Of a stretch of DNA of 64,000 nucleotides, positions 49,062 through 57,920 are shown in pieces. Both the position numbers and the translations under genes were made by a program. Below the pieces are notes generated by a model, which ran no database searches, was not told where the DNA came from, and saw only the letters and a list, made by a program, of their open reading frames with translations. The first letter of the stretch is position 1; every line of letters begins with the position of its first letter. This DNA is from Micromonospora saelicesensis (GTDB lineage: Bacteria > Actinomycetota > Actinomycetes > Mycobacteriales > Micromonosporaceae): positions 62,001-126,000 of the forward strand of contig NZ_FMCR01000009.1 of assembly GCF_900091575.1 (NCBI RefSeq), read 5' to 3'.

Positions 49062-50504
49062 GTGGTGAGCGAACGAGGCAAGGTGGGGCCGGTGCACAAG
49101 GTGCACAAGGGGCTCACGGCCGATGGCGCCGGTCTCGCCGGCGACCGGGTCGTGGCCGCGGGCAGCTCCGCCCGGGTGCTGGTCGCCGCCACCGCCCGGG
49201 CGCTACGCGGGGTGGACTGCGCGGACCTCGGGCACACCGGGCCGACGTCGCGGTTCCCCGGTGCCCCCGAGCCGGTACGCCGTGCTGCGGTCACCCGCGC
49301 CGCCGGCCGGGTCGCGCTCACCGTGGCCCAGATCGACGAGGTGGACGCCGCGAGGGTGGCCCGGTGGTTCGTCGACCAGTACCCCCGCCGGCGCTACCCC
49401 GGGGTGCTGATCGGCTCTCCGCACGGCGCTGCCGCACACCTCGCGGTGGCCCTCGGTGTGCCGTGGCTGCCGGCGGGCTTCGAGATGACCGTGCACTGGT
49501 CCGACGGCGGGGTGGACCGCCCGGCGGAGGCCGCGGAGCACGGCGCGGCACTCGCCACCCGGTTGCTCGCGGGCAACGCCGACCTGCACCTGCGCCAGGT
49601 GCACTGCCCGGCCAGCCGTGGCGCGCTGGCCGGGGCGACCGTGTCGCTGACCGCCGCGTGGAGGGCCCTACCGGCCGCGTACGCGCGGTTCCTGGCCGAC
49701 CGGCTGGTGCCGGGTGCCCCCGTGCTGCTGGTCCGCGACGCGCGCACCTGGCCGGCGCTGGAGCACGGGCCGGGGCACAGCTTCCAGGTCGGCTGCCCGG
49801 GCAGTGGGCTGGACCCGGTGGACTTCCACCCGGACAGCCACGCGCTGCGGCAGGTGCTGCGCTCCGTCGGCGGCGACGCGACCCGGTGGCAGCCGCCGGA
49901 GGTGTCCGTGCCGTCGGCGTACGCCGAGCACGGCGTCGACTCCGGCTTCGAGTTGGCCGCGCGGGACTGGTCCACCCGCAACCAGCACCCGCTGCACCGG
50001 GTGTTGGTGCCCCGGCCGGCGGCGCTGAGCGCGGGCGTGGCCGACCTGTACCGGCGGTGGCTGCGGCGCGCCGGCAAGACCGGCGACCGGTTGGTGGTGG
50101 AGTGCGGTCGACTGCTCGACCCGTGGCAGGTGGTGCGGGCGGGGCTGGTGCCGTACTGGTGTGAGAACGCCACCCGCCGCAGCGTCGACGAGGCCGAGTG
50201 GTGGCTGGCCGGCAGCGAGGCGTTCAGCTCGGTGGACGTGTTGCCCGAGCCGCCCGGGGTGCGCTCACCCGCGCTGGCCGGGTTGCCGCAGTGGCTGGCC
50301 GTCGCCGGGTTCGGCCGGCGGCGTCGGGCGCTGGACCGCACCACCGCGCGGGGTTACCCGGTCACCTCGGTGCCCACCCGCCGGGCCACCGAGGTGCTGC
50401 GCGCCCAGCCGTACGACCTGCCCGCGCCGCCCCCGCTGGGGGTCGCGGAGGCGTTGGCCGTGCTCCGCGACAGCGGCGGCCACCAGGGGTTGTTGGTCTC
50501 CTGA
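49062..50504 (+). CDS. Hypothetical protein, Micromonosporaceae-type
   Basis: A protein of up to 480 residues. I recognise no domain. The mid-region reads VLVAATARALRGVDCADLGH, then YPGVLIGSPHGAAAHLAVAL and LHLRQVHCPASRGALAGATV. It is soluble, with no membrane helices or signal. GTG 49062 is one of several possible starts; GTG 49092 is another. The CDGSH gene is divergent. The coding signal is good throughout, so it is a real gene, but the function is unknown. Confidence 0.6.
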   Translation: MVSERGKVGPVHKVHKGLTADGAGLAGDRVVAAGSSARVLVAATARALRGVDCADLGHTGPTSRFPGAPEPVRRAAVTRAAGRVALTVAQIDEVDAARVARWFVDQYPRRRYPGVLIGSPHGAAAHLAVALGVPWLPAGFEMTVHWSDGGVDRPAEAAEHGAALATRLLAGNADLHLRQVHCPASRGALAGATVSLTAAWRALPAAYARFLADRLVPGAPVLLVRDARTWPALEHGPGHSFQVGCPGSGLDPVDFHPDSHALRQVLRSVGGDATRWQPPEVSVPSAYAEHGVDSGFELAARDWSTRNQHPLHRVLVPRPAALSAGVADLYRRWLRRAGKTGDRLVVECGRLLDPWQVVRAGLVPYWCENATRRSVDEAEWWLAGSEAFSSVDVLPEPPGVRSPALAGLPQWLAVAGFGRRRRALDRTTARGYPVTSVPTRRATEVLRAQPYDLPAPPPLGVAEALAVLRDSGGHQGLLVS

Positions 50505-50726
50505 GACGGAGGACGCCGAAACATCCTCGCGAACCCGGGGTCCCGTGATTGAGTACCTACGGAGCGGGAACATCGCTGGCTGCGACGGCCTGATTGCGCT
50601 GCGTAGAGGCGGTGTCGCCCGCTGGCATCCCAGTCACTGACCCACTTTCCGGCCCGGTGCGTGGCTCGACCACGCGCACGACCGGTTTCCCGATCCGGGC
50701 GGGGGACCTTCCTGAGGGAGGCGCGG

Positions 50727-51875
50727 ATGTTCGGACAGACGAGCACGACCACGACCACGACCCCACCACCACCCAACGATCGAGGTCTGGAGGATCTCGA
50801 CGCGGCGGCGATGGCGTACGCGGCCCGGATCGCCGGGCTGCCGCCGGAGCGGCGGGGGGAGGCCCGGGACGACCTGGTGCGCTTCGCGCTGCCGTTCGCC
50901 GGCCGGCTGGCCCGCCGGTACCGGGGGCGGGGGGAGCCGCTGGAGGACCTGGAGCAGGTCGCCCGGCTGGGCCTGGTCAACGCCGTCGACCGCTATGACC
51001 CGGAACGGGGCTCGTTCACCGCGTACGCCGCGATCACCATCGTGGGCGAGATCAAACGGCACTTCCGGGACCGTACCTGGGGTGTGCACGTGCCCCGCCG
51101 GCTGCGGGACCTGATCCTCGAGGTGGGGCAGGCCACCGCCGCACTCACCAGCGAGCTGTCCCGGGCGCCGTCGGTGGCCGAGCTGTCGGCCCGGCTGGAG
51201 ACCCCGGAGGAGGAGATCCTCGCCGCCCTGGAGTCGGCGGCCGGCTACAGCCCGGCGTCGCTGAACGCGCCGGTGGGTGGGGAGAGCTCCGCCGAATTCG
51301 GGGACCTGGTCGGCGAATCGGACAACGCGTTGGAGTCGGTCGACGACCGGGTGACGGTGAGCGGCCTGCTGCACCGACTGCCCTGGCGTGAGCGACGGAT
51401 CCTCGCGATGCGCTTCTACGGCAACCAGACCCAGGCGGAGATCGCCGCCCGGTTCGGCATCTCGCAGATGCACGTCTCCCGGCTGCTGTCGCGGGCGCTC
51501 ACCTGGCTGCGCCAGGCGATGCTCGCCGACGCGCCGCCGCCGTGGCAGAACGGCGCCGCCGAACCCGACCCGGGCAAGACCCGGATCTCGGTCAAGCAGA
51601 ACGGCGACTCGGTGGTGGTCGAGGTCGGCGGCGAGATCGACCGCGACGGCGCGGACCAGCTGCGCCGGGCCATGCTGGAGGCGGTCACCGGCCAGCCGAG
51701 CGAGGTGGTCGTCGACCTGGTCGGCGCGGGTGGCTTCGATGCCGGTGGGATCGCCGCGCTGATGGCCGGTCGGGACGCGGCGGAGCGGACCGGCGTGCCG
51801 CTGCGGCTGACCCGGGTCCAGCCCGCGGTACGCCGTTCGCTCACCGCCGCCGGCCTGGCGCCGGCCCGGGACTGA
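50727..51875 (+). CDS. SigB/SigF-type sigma factor fused to a STAS domain
   Basis: A 382-residue protein. A Thr/Pro-rich leader (residues 5-16) is followed by sigma region 2 at about 48-118 (EDLEQVARLGLVNAVDRYDP, then FTAYAAITIVGEIKRHFRDR), region 3 at 125-190 and region 4 at 212-262 (LPWRERRILAMRFYGNQTQA, then ISQMHVSRLLSRALTWLR). This is the SigB/SigF/SigG-type layout of general stress sigma factors. Residues 285-380 are a STAS domain like those of anti-sigma antagonists. Its usual phosphorylated D-S-S-G motif is D-A-G-G (residues 338-341), so it cannot be phosphorylated at that serine. GAGGGAGG precedes ATG 50727. Promoter specificity is unknown. Confidence 0.88.
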   Translation: MFGQTSTTTTTTPPPPNDRGLEDLDAAAMAYAARIAGLPPERRGEARDDLVRFALPFAGRLARRYRGRGEPLEDLEQVARLGLVNAVDRYDPERGSFTAYAAITIVGEIKRHFRDRTWGVHVPRRLRDLILEVGQATAALTSELSRAPSVAELSARLETPEEEILAALESAAGYSPASLNAPVGGESSAEFGDLVGESDNALESVDDRVTVSGLLHRLPWRERRILAMRFYGNQTQAEIAARFGISQMHVSRLLSRALTWLRQAMLADAPPPWQNGAAEPDPGKTRISVKQNGDSVVVEVGGEIDRDGADQLRRAMLEAVTGQPSEVVVDLVGAGGFDAGGIAALMAGRDAAERTGVPLRLTRVQPAVRRSLTAAGLAPARD

Positions 51876-51890
51876 CGCACACGGACGAGC

Positions 51891-51923
51891 GAAGGGCCGA
51901 CACCCGCTGGGTGTCGGCCCTTC
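51891..51923. terminator. Strong bidirectional terminator
   Basis: A perfect 15-bp stem (GAAGGGCCGACACCC and its complement) with a 3-base loop (GCT) lies between the sigma factor gene and ctaD, which are convergent. It probably ends both transcripts. Confidence 0.8.
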
Positions 51924-51938
51924 TGCGCGTACCCCTGG

Positions 51939-53930
51939 TCAGTGCTCTTCGGGGTTGCCGTCGCTGTGCGGGTGGCGCCAGCGCTCGTGCGGCTTCGGCG
52001 CGTCCTCGGCGTCCTTCGGCGGGTCGCTCTGCTCGAAGCTCGGCCGGCGGACGCCCTCGGGCTCCGGCACGTCCACCGGCCGGGCGCCGGAGCGCGGCGC
52101 CGGCTGGTAGTCGACAGCGTCGCGTGCGCCGTGCGCGCCCTCGGCGGACGGCGACTCCGGGGCGTGGTGCTCCATCCGGAACTCCTCGGCGAGGTGCTGT
52201 GGCGGCTTGGTGGTGCGCTGCGGCAGGTCGCGGCCCAGATCGGCGACGAGCGGGCCGTACTTCAGGTCGAACGCCGGACGTTCGGAGCGGATCCGGGGCA
52301 TCCGGTCGAAGTTGCGCAGGGGCGGCGGGCAGCTGGTGGCCCATTCGAGGGAGTTGCCGAAGCCCCAGGGGTCGTCCACCGTCACCATCGCCCCGTACCG
52401 CCAGGACTTCCAGGCGTTGTAGATGAAGAACAGGGTGGACAGGCCGAGGATGAACGCGAAGATGCTGGAAACCGTGTTCAGGGTGGTGAAGCCGTCGGTG
52501 GGCAGGTAGTCGGCGTACCGGCGCGGCATGCCCTCGCTGCCCAGCCAGTGGTGCACGAGGAAGGTGCCGTGGAAGCCGATGAACATGGTCCAGAAGTGCG
52601 CCTTGCCGAGCCGCTCGTCGAGCAGGCGCCCGGTCATCTTGGGCCACCAGAAGTAGTAGCCGCCGAAGAGGGCGAAGACCACTGTGCCGAACACCACGTA
52701 GTGGAAGTGCGCCACCACGAAGTACGTGTCGTGGGTGTGGAAGTCCACCGGCGGGCTGGCCAGGAGGACGCCGGTGAGGCCGCCGAGCAGGAAGGTGACC
52801 AGGAAGCCGATGGCGAACAGCATCGGCGTCTCGAAGGTGAGCTGCCCCTTCCACATGGTGCCGATCCAGTTGAAGAACTTCACACCGGTGGGCACCGCGA
52901 TCAGGTAGCTCAGGATGCTGAAGAACGGCAGCAGCACCTGGCCGGTGGCGAACATGTGGTGCGCCCAGACCGTCATGGACAGCACGGTGATGGCGATGGT
53001 GGCCAGCACGATCCCGGTGTAGCCGAAGAGCGGCTTGCGGGAGAAGACCGGGATGATCTCGGTGATGATGCCGAAGAACGGCAACGCGATGATGTAGACC
53101 TCGGGGTGGCCGAAGAACCAGAACAGGTGCTGCCACAGCATCGGCCCGCCGGTGGCCGGGTCGTACACGTGTGCGTTGAGCAACCGGTCGGCGGAGAGCG
53201 CCAGCAGCGCGGCGGCCAGCAGCGGGAAGACGAGGATCACCAGGACGCTGGTGAACAGCATGTTCCAGGTGAAGATCGGCATCCGGAACATGGTCATGCC
53301 GGGCGCGCGCAGGGTGAGGATCGTGGTGATCAGGTTGACCGCGCCGAGGATGGTGCCCAGCCCGGAGACGACCAGGCCGAGCACCCACATGTTCGCGCCC
53401 ACGCCGGGGCTGTGCTCGACGCTGCTGAGCGGGCTGTACGCGGTCCAGCCGAAGTCCGCCGAACCTCCCGGGGTGATGAACCCGCCGACCACCATGAGGC
53501 CGCCGAAGAGGTACAGCCAGTAGGCGAGCGCGTTGAGGCGGGGGAACGACACGTCCGGTGCGCCGATCTGGATCGGCACGATGTAGTTGGCGAACCCGAA
53601 CGCGGCGGGCGTGGCGAACAGCAGCAGCATCACCGCGCCGTGCGAGGTGAAGAGCTGGTTGTACTGCTCGGACGAGAGGAACTGCATCCCCGGGCGGGCC
53701 AGCTCGGCTCGCATCACCATCGCCTGAAGCCCCGCCACCAGGAAGAACCCGAAGGAGGTCAGCAGATACAGCAGTCCGATCTGCTTGTGGTCGGTCGTGG
53801 CGAGGAACTTGATCAGGGAGTTTCCGGGGACCGGTGTCCGTACCGCTCCCGGGAAGCCCCCGAAGCGGGCCGGTGCCAGGATCGCCGGGCCCCGATCTCG
53901 ACCGGGTTCTGTGGTTACCCGCTTGGGCAT
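51939..53930 (-). CDS. ctaD: Cytochrome c oxidase subunit I (aa3-type)
   Basis: A 663-residue integral membrane protein, the catalytic subunit of the terminal oxidase that passes electrons to O2 and pumps protons. Twelve membrane helices are visible, with typical segments LLYLLTSFGFFLVAGLQAMV and SHGAVMLLLFATPAAFGFAN. It also carries LWQHLFWFFGHPEVYIIAL (CuB and His-Tyr region), YFVVAHFHYVVFGTVVFALF and VWAHHMFATGQ. It is longer than the usual 530-580 residues because of a charged, Pro-rich C-terminal tail of about 90 residues. It is convergent with the sigma factor gene. Confidence 0.95.
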   Translation of the reverse strand: MPKRVTTEPGRDRGPAILAPARFGGFPGAVRTPVPGNSLIKFLATTDHKQIGLLYLLTSFGFFLVAGLQAMVMRAELARPGMQFLSSEQYNQLFTSHGAVMLLLFATPAAFGFANYIVPIQIGAPDVSFPRLNALAYWLYLFGGLMVVGGFITPGGSADFGWTAYSPLSSVEHSPGVGANMWVLGLVVSGLGTILGAVNLITTILTLRAPGMTMFRMPIFTWNMLFTSVLVILVFPLLAAALLALSADRLLNAHVYDPATGGPMLWQHLFWFFGHPEVYIIALPFFGIITEIIPVFSRKPLFGYTGIVLATIAITVLSMTVWAHHMFATGQVLLPFFSILSYLIAVPTGVKFFNWIGTMWKGQLTFETPMLFAIGFLVTFLLGGLTGVLLASPPVDFHTHDTYFVVAHFHYVVFGTVVFALFGGYYFWWPKMTGRLLDERLGKAHFWTMFIGFHGTFLVHHWLGSEGMPRRYADYLPTDGFTTLNTVSSIFAFILGLSTLFFIYNAWKSWRYGAMVTVDDPWGFGNSLEWATSCPPPLRNFDRMPRIRSERPAFDLKYGPLVADLGRDLPQRTTKPPQHLAEEFRMEHHAPESPSAEGAHGARDAVDYQPAPRSGARPVDVPEPEGVRRPSFEQSDPPKDAEDAPKPHERWRHPHSDGNPEEH

Positions 53931-54054
53931 GGCTGCTCACCCCGTCGTGACGGCAGAAAGGACGGGCGTGCTCTACCCACCCTCACACCATGTAACCAGC
54001 CAACGACGGTAATTTCGGGCAGATCGCCAGGACCGGCGCAAGCACCTCGAACGC

Positions 54055-54783
54055 TCAGGTTGCCGGCAGCATCGCCCAGACGGCCTTGCCCTGACCGGCC
54101 GGCACGCTGCCCCACCGCTGGGTCAGCTCCCGGACCAGCATCAGCCCTCGCCCACCCTCAGCGTGCAGGTCCGTCCCGCCCGCACGAGCCTGGGCGCTGC
54201 TGCCGTCCACCACGGCCAGGTGCAGGTACGGCCGGCGCAGCGTCACCGTCACCTGCATCGGCGTGCCGGCGTGGCGCACCACGTTGCCCACCAGTTCGCT
54301 GAGCACCAACGCGGCCGGGCCGGACGCGTCGGGCAGGTTCCACCGCGCGCACGCGTCGGTGACCAACTCCCGGGCCCGCCGGCAGGCCCCGGCCACCGGC
54401 TCCAGCCGGGCCCGCATCCGCAACGTGGACGTCGTGCCGGCCAACCGGGTCGCCTCCGCGCAGTCCGCGGAGACCGACAGCACCCGGCACGTGGTCGACT
54501 CGGCCAGCCATCGTGCGGCGACCGGCGACGGGGAGCAGAGCAGCACCGGCACCGCCGGCCACTCCTCGGCCCGGCGGGCGGTAGCGGCGAACACGGACAG
54601 CGCCAACCGGTCCTCCACGCTCACCCCGGCCATGTCGACCACCAGCGCCTCCGGCTGGTCGACCAGCGCGTCGCTGAGCGCCCGGTGCACCGAGCGCATC
54701 GTGCCGAGGTGCAGCGGACCGGTGAGCCGGACGACCGCCACCGGTGCCGTGGTACGCACCTCGCAGGTGATCCCGCTCGACAT
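54055..54783 (-). CDS. STAS domain fused to HATPase anti-sigma-like domain
   Basis: A 242-residue protein. Residues 1-115 form a STAS-like domain (APVAVVRLTGPLHLGTMRSV, then ALVVDMAGVSVEDRLAL). The usual phospho-serine position (D-S-S) is E-D-R here, so it probably cannot be phosphorylated. Residues 125-240 form an RsbW/SpoIIAB-like ATPase kinase domain: VLSELVGNVVRHAG (N box with Glu163 and Asn167), VVDGSS (Asp193) and GGRGLML (G box). The usual system has these on separate proteins. It lies 2 kb from the sigma-STAS gene. Cognate pairing is inferred. Confidence 0.82.
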   Translation of the reverse strand: MSSGITCEVRTTAPVAVVRLTGPLHLGTMRSVHRALSDALVDQPEALVVDMAGVSVEDRLALSVFAATARRAEEWPAVPVLLCSPSPVAARWLAESTTCRVLSVSADCAEATRLAGTTSTLRMRARLEPVAGACRRARELVTDACARWNLPDASGPAALVLSELVGNVVRHAGTPMQVTVTLRRPYLHLAVVDGSSAQARAGGTDLHAEGGRGLMLVRELTQRWGSVPAGQGKAVWAMLPAT

Positions 54784-54929
54784 CGGCGCCTCAATTCGCT
54801 GCTGGGTCGGGATCTGCCAACTACCCGAGGCCGTTCCCGGTCAAACCGGACCGACGGCGGGGCGAGGCAGGTCACGTCCCGCAACCCCAGGTCAGGGACG
54901 GTCCGGCCGGTCAGGCCGGGGGTCGTCGG

Positions 54930-55388
54930 TCAGCGGCGGGGCCGGGCGGTAAGGACGCCCAGTGCGATCATGCCGACGCCGAGCCCCAGGTGCAGCCAGT
55001 CGTCGGCGTCGTTGACCGGCAGCACGTTCGCCCCGGTGTCGTGGTCCACCGCCAGCCCGTAGAGCCAGAGCACCAGGTAGACCGCACCACCGCCGATCAG
55101 GAACGCCCGAGCGCCGGTGACCGTCCGGGCCAACAGCAACCCCACCACCCCGTACGCCAGGTGCACCAGGTTGTGCAGCACCGACACCTGGAAGACGCCG
55201 AACAGGTATGCGCCCGAGTCGTGGCCGGCGAAGCGCAGCGCCTCCATGCCGGTGGTGATCCCCGGCACGAAGCCGAGCGCGCCGACCAGCAGGAACAGCA
55301 CCCCCCCCGTCGCCGCCGCGCGACGGACCGGCGGTTTGCCGTCGGCCGGGTTGGGTCGGGCCCGGGAGTGCGCCATCGGTCCGACCAT
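54930..55388 (-). CDS. DUF4383 membrane protein
   Basis: A 152-residue protein with four membrane helices (GGVLFLLVGALGFVPGIT, AYLFGVFQVSVLHNLVHLAY, RAFLIGGGAVYLVLWLYGLA and LHLGLGVGMIALGVLTARP). The motif VSVLHNLVHLAYGVVGLLLA is characteristic of DUF4383. ATG 55388 has GAGGAG upstream. The function is unknown; several copies occur in actinobacteria. Confidence 0.85.
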   Translation of the reverse strand: MVGPMAHSRARPNPADGKPPVRRAAATGGVLFLLVGALGFVPGITTGMEALRFAGHDSGAYLFGVFQVSVLHNLVHLAYGVVGLLLARTVTGARAFLIGGGAVYLVLWLYGLAVDHDTGANVLPVNDADDWLHLGLGVGMIALGVLTARPRR

Positions 55389-55472
55389 TCCCGGCTCCTC
55401 GTCGCGCGGCGGGCATGAGCGCTGCCGGCTACCCGCTGGCGCGACCGGCAAACCGGCCGGCCCCGCTGTCGG

Positions 55473-56630
55473 TCAGGCCGGCAGCAACCTCGGCGCGCTC
55501 GCCGACTGCCGGACCCGCTCGTACAGCTCGACGTAGCGCTGCGCCATCACCGCGGGCGTGAAGCGCTGCGCGGCCACCCGCCGGCACTCGTCGGGGTCGA
55601 GCAACTCGGCGGCGAGGACGAGGTCGCCCAACTCCTCCTCGTCGGTGGTGAGCAGCCCGGTACGGCCGTGCTCGATCAGCTCCGGCAGGCAACCCCGGGC
55701 GGTGGCCACCACCGGCGTACCCAGGGCGAGCGACTCGACGACCGCCGTGCCGCCCGGCTCCTCCCACCGCAGCGGGAACAGCGACGCGCGGGCGCTGGCG
55801 AGCAGGTCGTCGCGCTCCTGGCCGGCGACGGTGCCGACCCAGCGGACCAGGTCACCGTCGACGTGCGGCGCCACCTCGTCGAGGAAGAACCGCACGTCCG
55901 GGTTCTGCCGGGCCTCGTCGCCGGCCGCGGCCAGGTCGGCCGGCCGGTGGTACGGGCCGACGGGGCCGGCCAGCACCAGCGGAATACCGACCCGGTGCGC
56001 GAGCCGGGCACCCACGTCCTGTCCCTTGCCCGGGTTGATTCGGCCCAGGATGAGCAGGTGCTCGCCCTTGTCCGGTCGGGCCCGCCGGTCGGCGTCGACG
56101 GCGAGCGGCGTGGACAGGTGCACGTGCCCCACCGAGTGCTCCCGCAGCGCCAGCGGGGCGCGGGCCAGCTGCGACGCGGAGACGCCGTTGACCCGGACCC
56201 GGTCGCCACCGTCCAGGCTGCCGTAGAGCGCCGGGTGCTTGGCCAGGTCCCAGTGCAGGGTGTGCAGGGTCGGCGGTCCGGCCGGCCCCATCGCGGCGAG
56301 GGTGGCCAGCCCGACCGCCTCGACGTGATCGTGCACCAGGTCGACGTCGTCGCGGGAGTGCAGCTCCCGGACCACCCCGGCCAGGTGCGCCTGGGCGATC
56401 CCGCAGACCTGGTTGTACGGTCGCTGCAACGCGGCGAACTGCCCGTCGGGGAAGACCGAGATCTGCTCGTCCACCGGCAGGGTGCTGCTGCCCACCGAGG
56501 CGAGCACCACCCGTACGCCGAGCCGCCGCAGCTCCGGCACCAGCGTGGCGATGACGTTCTCGATGCCGCCGTAGCCGGGCGGTGGCACCGACAGCCACGG
56601 GCCGGCGTTCATCAGCACGGTGAGGCTCAT
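55473..56630 (-). CDS. Glycosyltransferase family 4
   Basis: A 385-residue GT-B glycosyltransferase. The N-terminal acceptor domain (MNAGPWLSVPPPGYGGIENV) and C-terminal donor domain (LLILGRINPGKGQDVGARLA, then PLRWEEPGGTAVVESLALGT) are typical of GT4. The donor-binding E-x7-E motif is visible in the latter segment. Upstream on the same strand, 79 bp away, is a GpgS-like glycosyltransferase gene, so they are likely to be one operon. Acceptor and sugar are unknown. Confidence 0.85.
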   Translation of the reverse strand: MSLTVLMNAGPWLSVPPPGYGGIENVIATLVPELRRLGVRVVLASVGSSTLPVDEQISVFPDGQFAALQRPYNQVCGIAQAHLAGVVRELHSRDDVDLVHDHVEAVGLATLAAMGPAGPPTLHTLHWDLAKHPALYGSLDGGDRVRVNGVSASQLARAPLALREHSVGHVHLSTPLAVDADRRARPDKGEHLLILGRINPGKGQDVGARLAHRVGIPLVLAGPVGPYHRPADLAAAGDEARQNPDVRFFLDEVAPHVDGDLVRWVGTVAGQERDDLLASARASLFPLRWEEPGGTAVVESLALGTPVVATARGCLPELIEHGRTGLLTTDEEELGDLVLAAELLDPDECRRVAAQRFTPAVMAQRYVELYERVRQSASAPRLLPA

Positions 56631-56709
56631 CGGTCTCGTCCCTTCCGGCCGGTCGCTGTGCCGCAGGTCAGCGACTGCGGGGCTCGCAAGATCGGCTCAC
56701 TCCTCGCGC

Positions 56710-57726
56710 TCACGCCGCGGCCACCCGGCGGCGTGGCACCCGGTGGCGCAGTTCGGCCAACGGTGGGCGCTCCTCGATGGCCACGTCGCTGACCACGATC
56801 TCGCGGTCCAGGTTCGGCAGGGTGTCCGAACCACCGCGACGGAACTGGGTCAGCAACGACTCCGGCGCGAACCCGGGGGTCGCCCAGCCGCGCCGTTGCA
56901 GCCGGGACCAGGCGGTCAACATGATCTGCGCGGACATCCGGCCCAGGGCCGCGGTGTCCTGGTGGCGGTGCTTGCGCTCACCGAGGTCGACCTGCGCCAG
57001 CGCGTCCAGGCCGACCAGCTCGAGCAGGTCGATCATCATGGCCGTTTCCACCCCGTACCCGGAGACGAACGGCACCTGGGCCAGCACGTCCCGGCGAGCC
57101 GCGTACTCGCCGGCGAGCGGCTGCACGAAGCCGGCCAGCTCGGGCCAGAAGAGGTTGAGCAGCGGTCGGGCCATCAACTCGGTCACCCGACCCCCGCCGT
57201 CCTGCTCCACGCTGGCGGTGCCGACCAGGGGCCGGTGGTAGAAGCCCTTCACGAAGTCGACCGACGGGTCGGTCAACAGCGGGCCGAGCAGCCCGCTCAC
57301 GAAATGCGGCCGGAACTCCCGCAGGTCGGCGTCGATGAACGCCACCACGTCGCCCTCGGCGGCGGCCAGCCCGGCCCAGAGCGCGTCGCCCTTGCCGGTG
57401 AGCCGGGGTAACCCCCGGGTCATCGCGTCCTGACTGACCACCTCCGCGCCGGCGGCACGGGCCACCTGGGCGGTCCGGTCCGTCGAGCGGGAGTCCACCA
57501 CGATCAGCTCGTCGACCAGGGCCACCCGATCCATCAGGTGCTCCCGGATGGTCGACACGATCGCGCCGACGGTCGCCTCCTCGTTGCGGGCCGGCAGCAC
57601 CACGCTGACCCGGGTCTCACCCTTGGCACGCAACAGCCGACGGGTCGGCCAGTCCGCCGCCGACGTCGTCCGATACGTGGCCCACGCCTCCACCACCGGC
57701 GACACACTCGATGTCGTATCCCGCAC
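56710..57726 (-). CDS. Glucosyl-3-phosphoglycerate synthase-like glycosyltransferase
   Basis: A 338-residue GT-A enzyme of the GpgS class (family GT81). It uses UDP-glucose and 3-phosphoglycerate to make glucosyl-3-phosphoglycerate, a precursor of glucosylglycerate and methylglucose lipopolysaccharides. Visible landmarks are VSVVLPARNEEATVGAIVST, the DADLRE metal site (VVAFIDADLREFRPHFVSG) and the acceptor region PFVSGYGVETAMMIDLLELV. GTG 57726 is 5 bases after GGAGGGG; earlier starts lack a ribosome site. The donor/acceptor assignment comes from the family, not from activity. Confidence 0.85.
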   Translation of the reverse strand: MRDTTSSVSPVVEAWATYRTTSAADWPTRRLLRAKGETRVSVVLPARNEEATVGAIVSTIREHLMDRVALVDELIVVDSRSTDRTAQVARAAGAEVVSQDAMTRGLPRLTGKGDALWAGLAAAEGDVVAFIDADLREFRPHFVSGLLGPLLTDPSVDFVKGFYHRPLVGTASVEQDGGGRVTELMARPLLNLFWPELAGFVQPLAGEYAARRDVLAQVPFVSGYGVETAMMIDLLELVGLDALAQVDLGERKHRHQDTAALGRMSAQIMLTAWSRLQRRGWATPGFAPESLLTQFRRGGSDTLPNLDREIVVSDVAIEERPPLAELRHRVPRRRVAAA

Positions 57727-57920
57727 GGGCACCCCTCCGTTCGTGCGTGGAAAAACCGAGATTGGTTGTTCCCATTCGTCGTCACGCGCTAACCGCATTC
57801 TCGGCATCAGCTTGATCACAGTGGTGACGACAATGCGTTCCCGGGGGATGAACGTTTGATTGCGCACAGCTCAGGGGACTGCTCCCAGCGCAGATGAAAA
57901 GTCTTCGAAGGGGTGTCGGA

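Noticed and set aside
50505..50726. A SigF-type promoter before the sigma-STAS gene
   Set aside because: GTTT and GGG-type boxes are present near 50,685-50,705 but with the wrong spacing, so autoregulation could not be supported.
51942..54302. 786-codon plus-strand frame opposite ctaD
   Set aside because: Antisense to a clear cytochrome oxidase gene and rich in Glu/Gln/His repeats.
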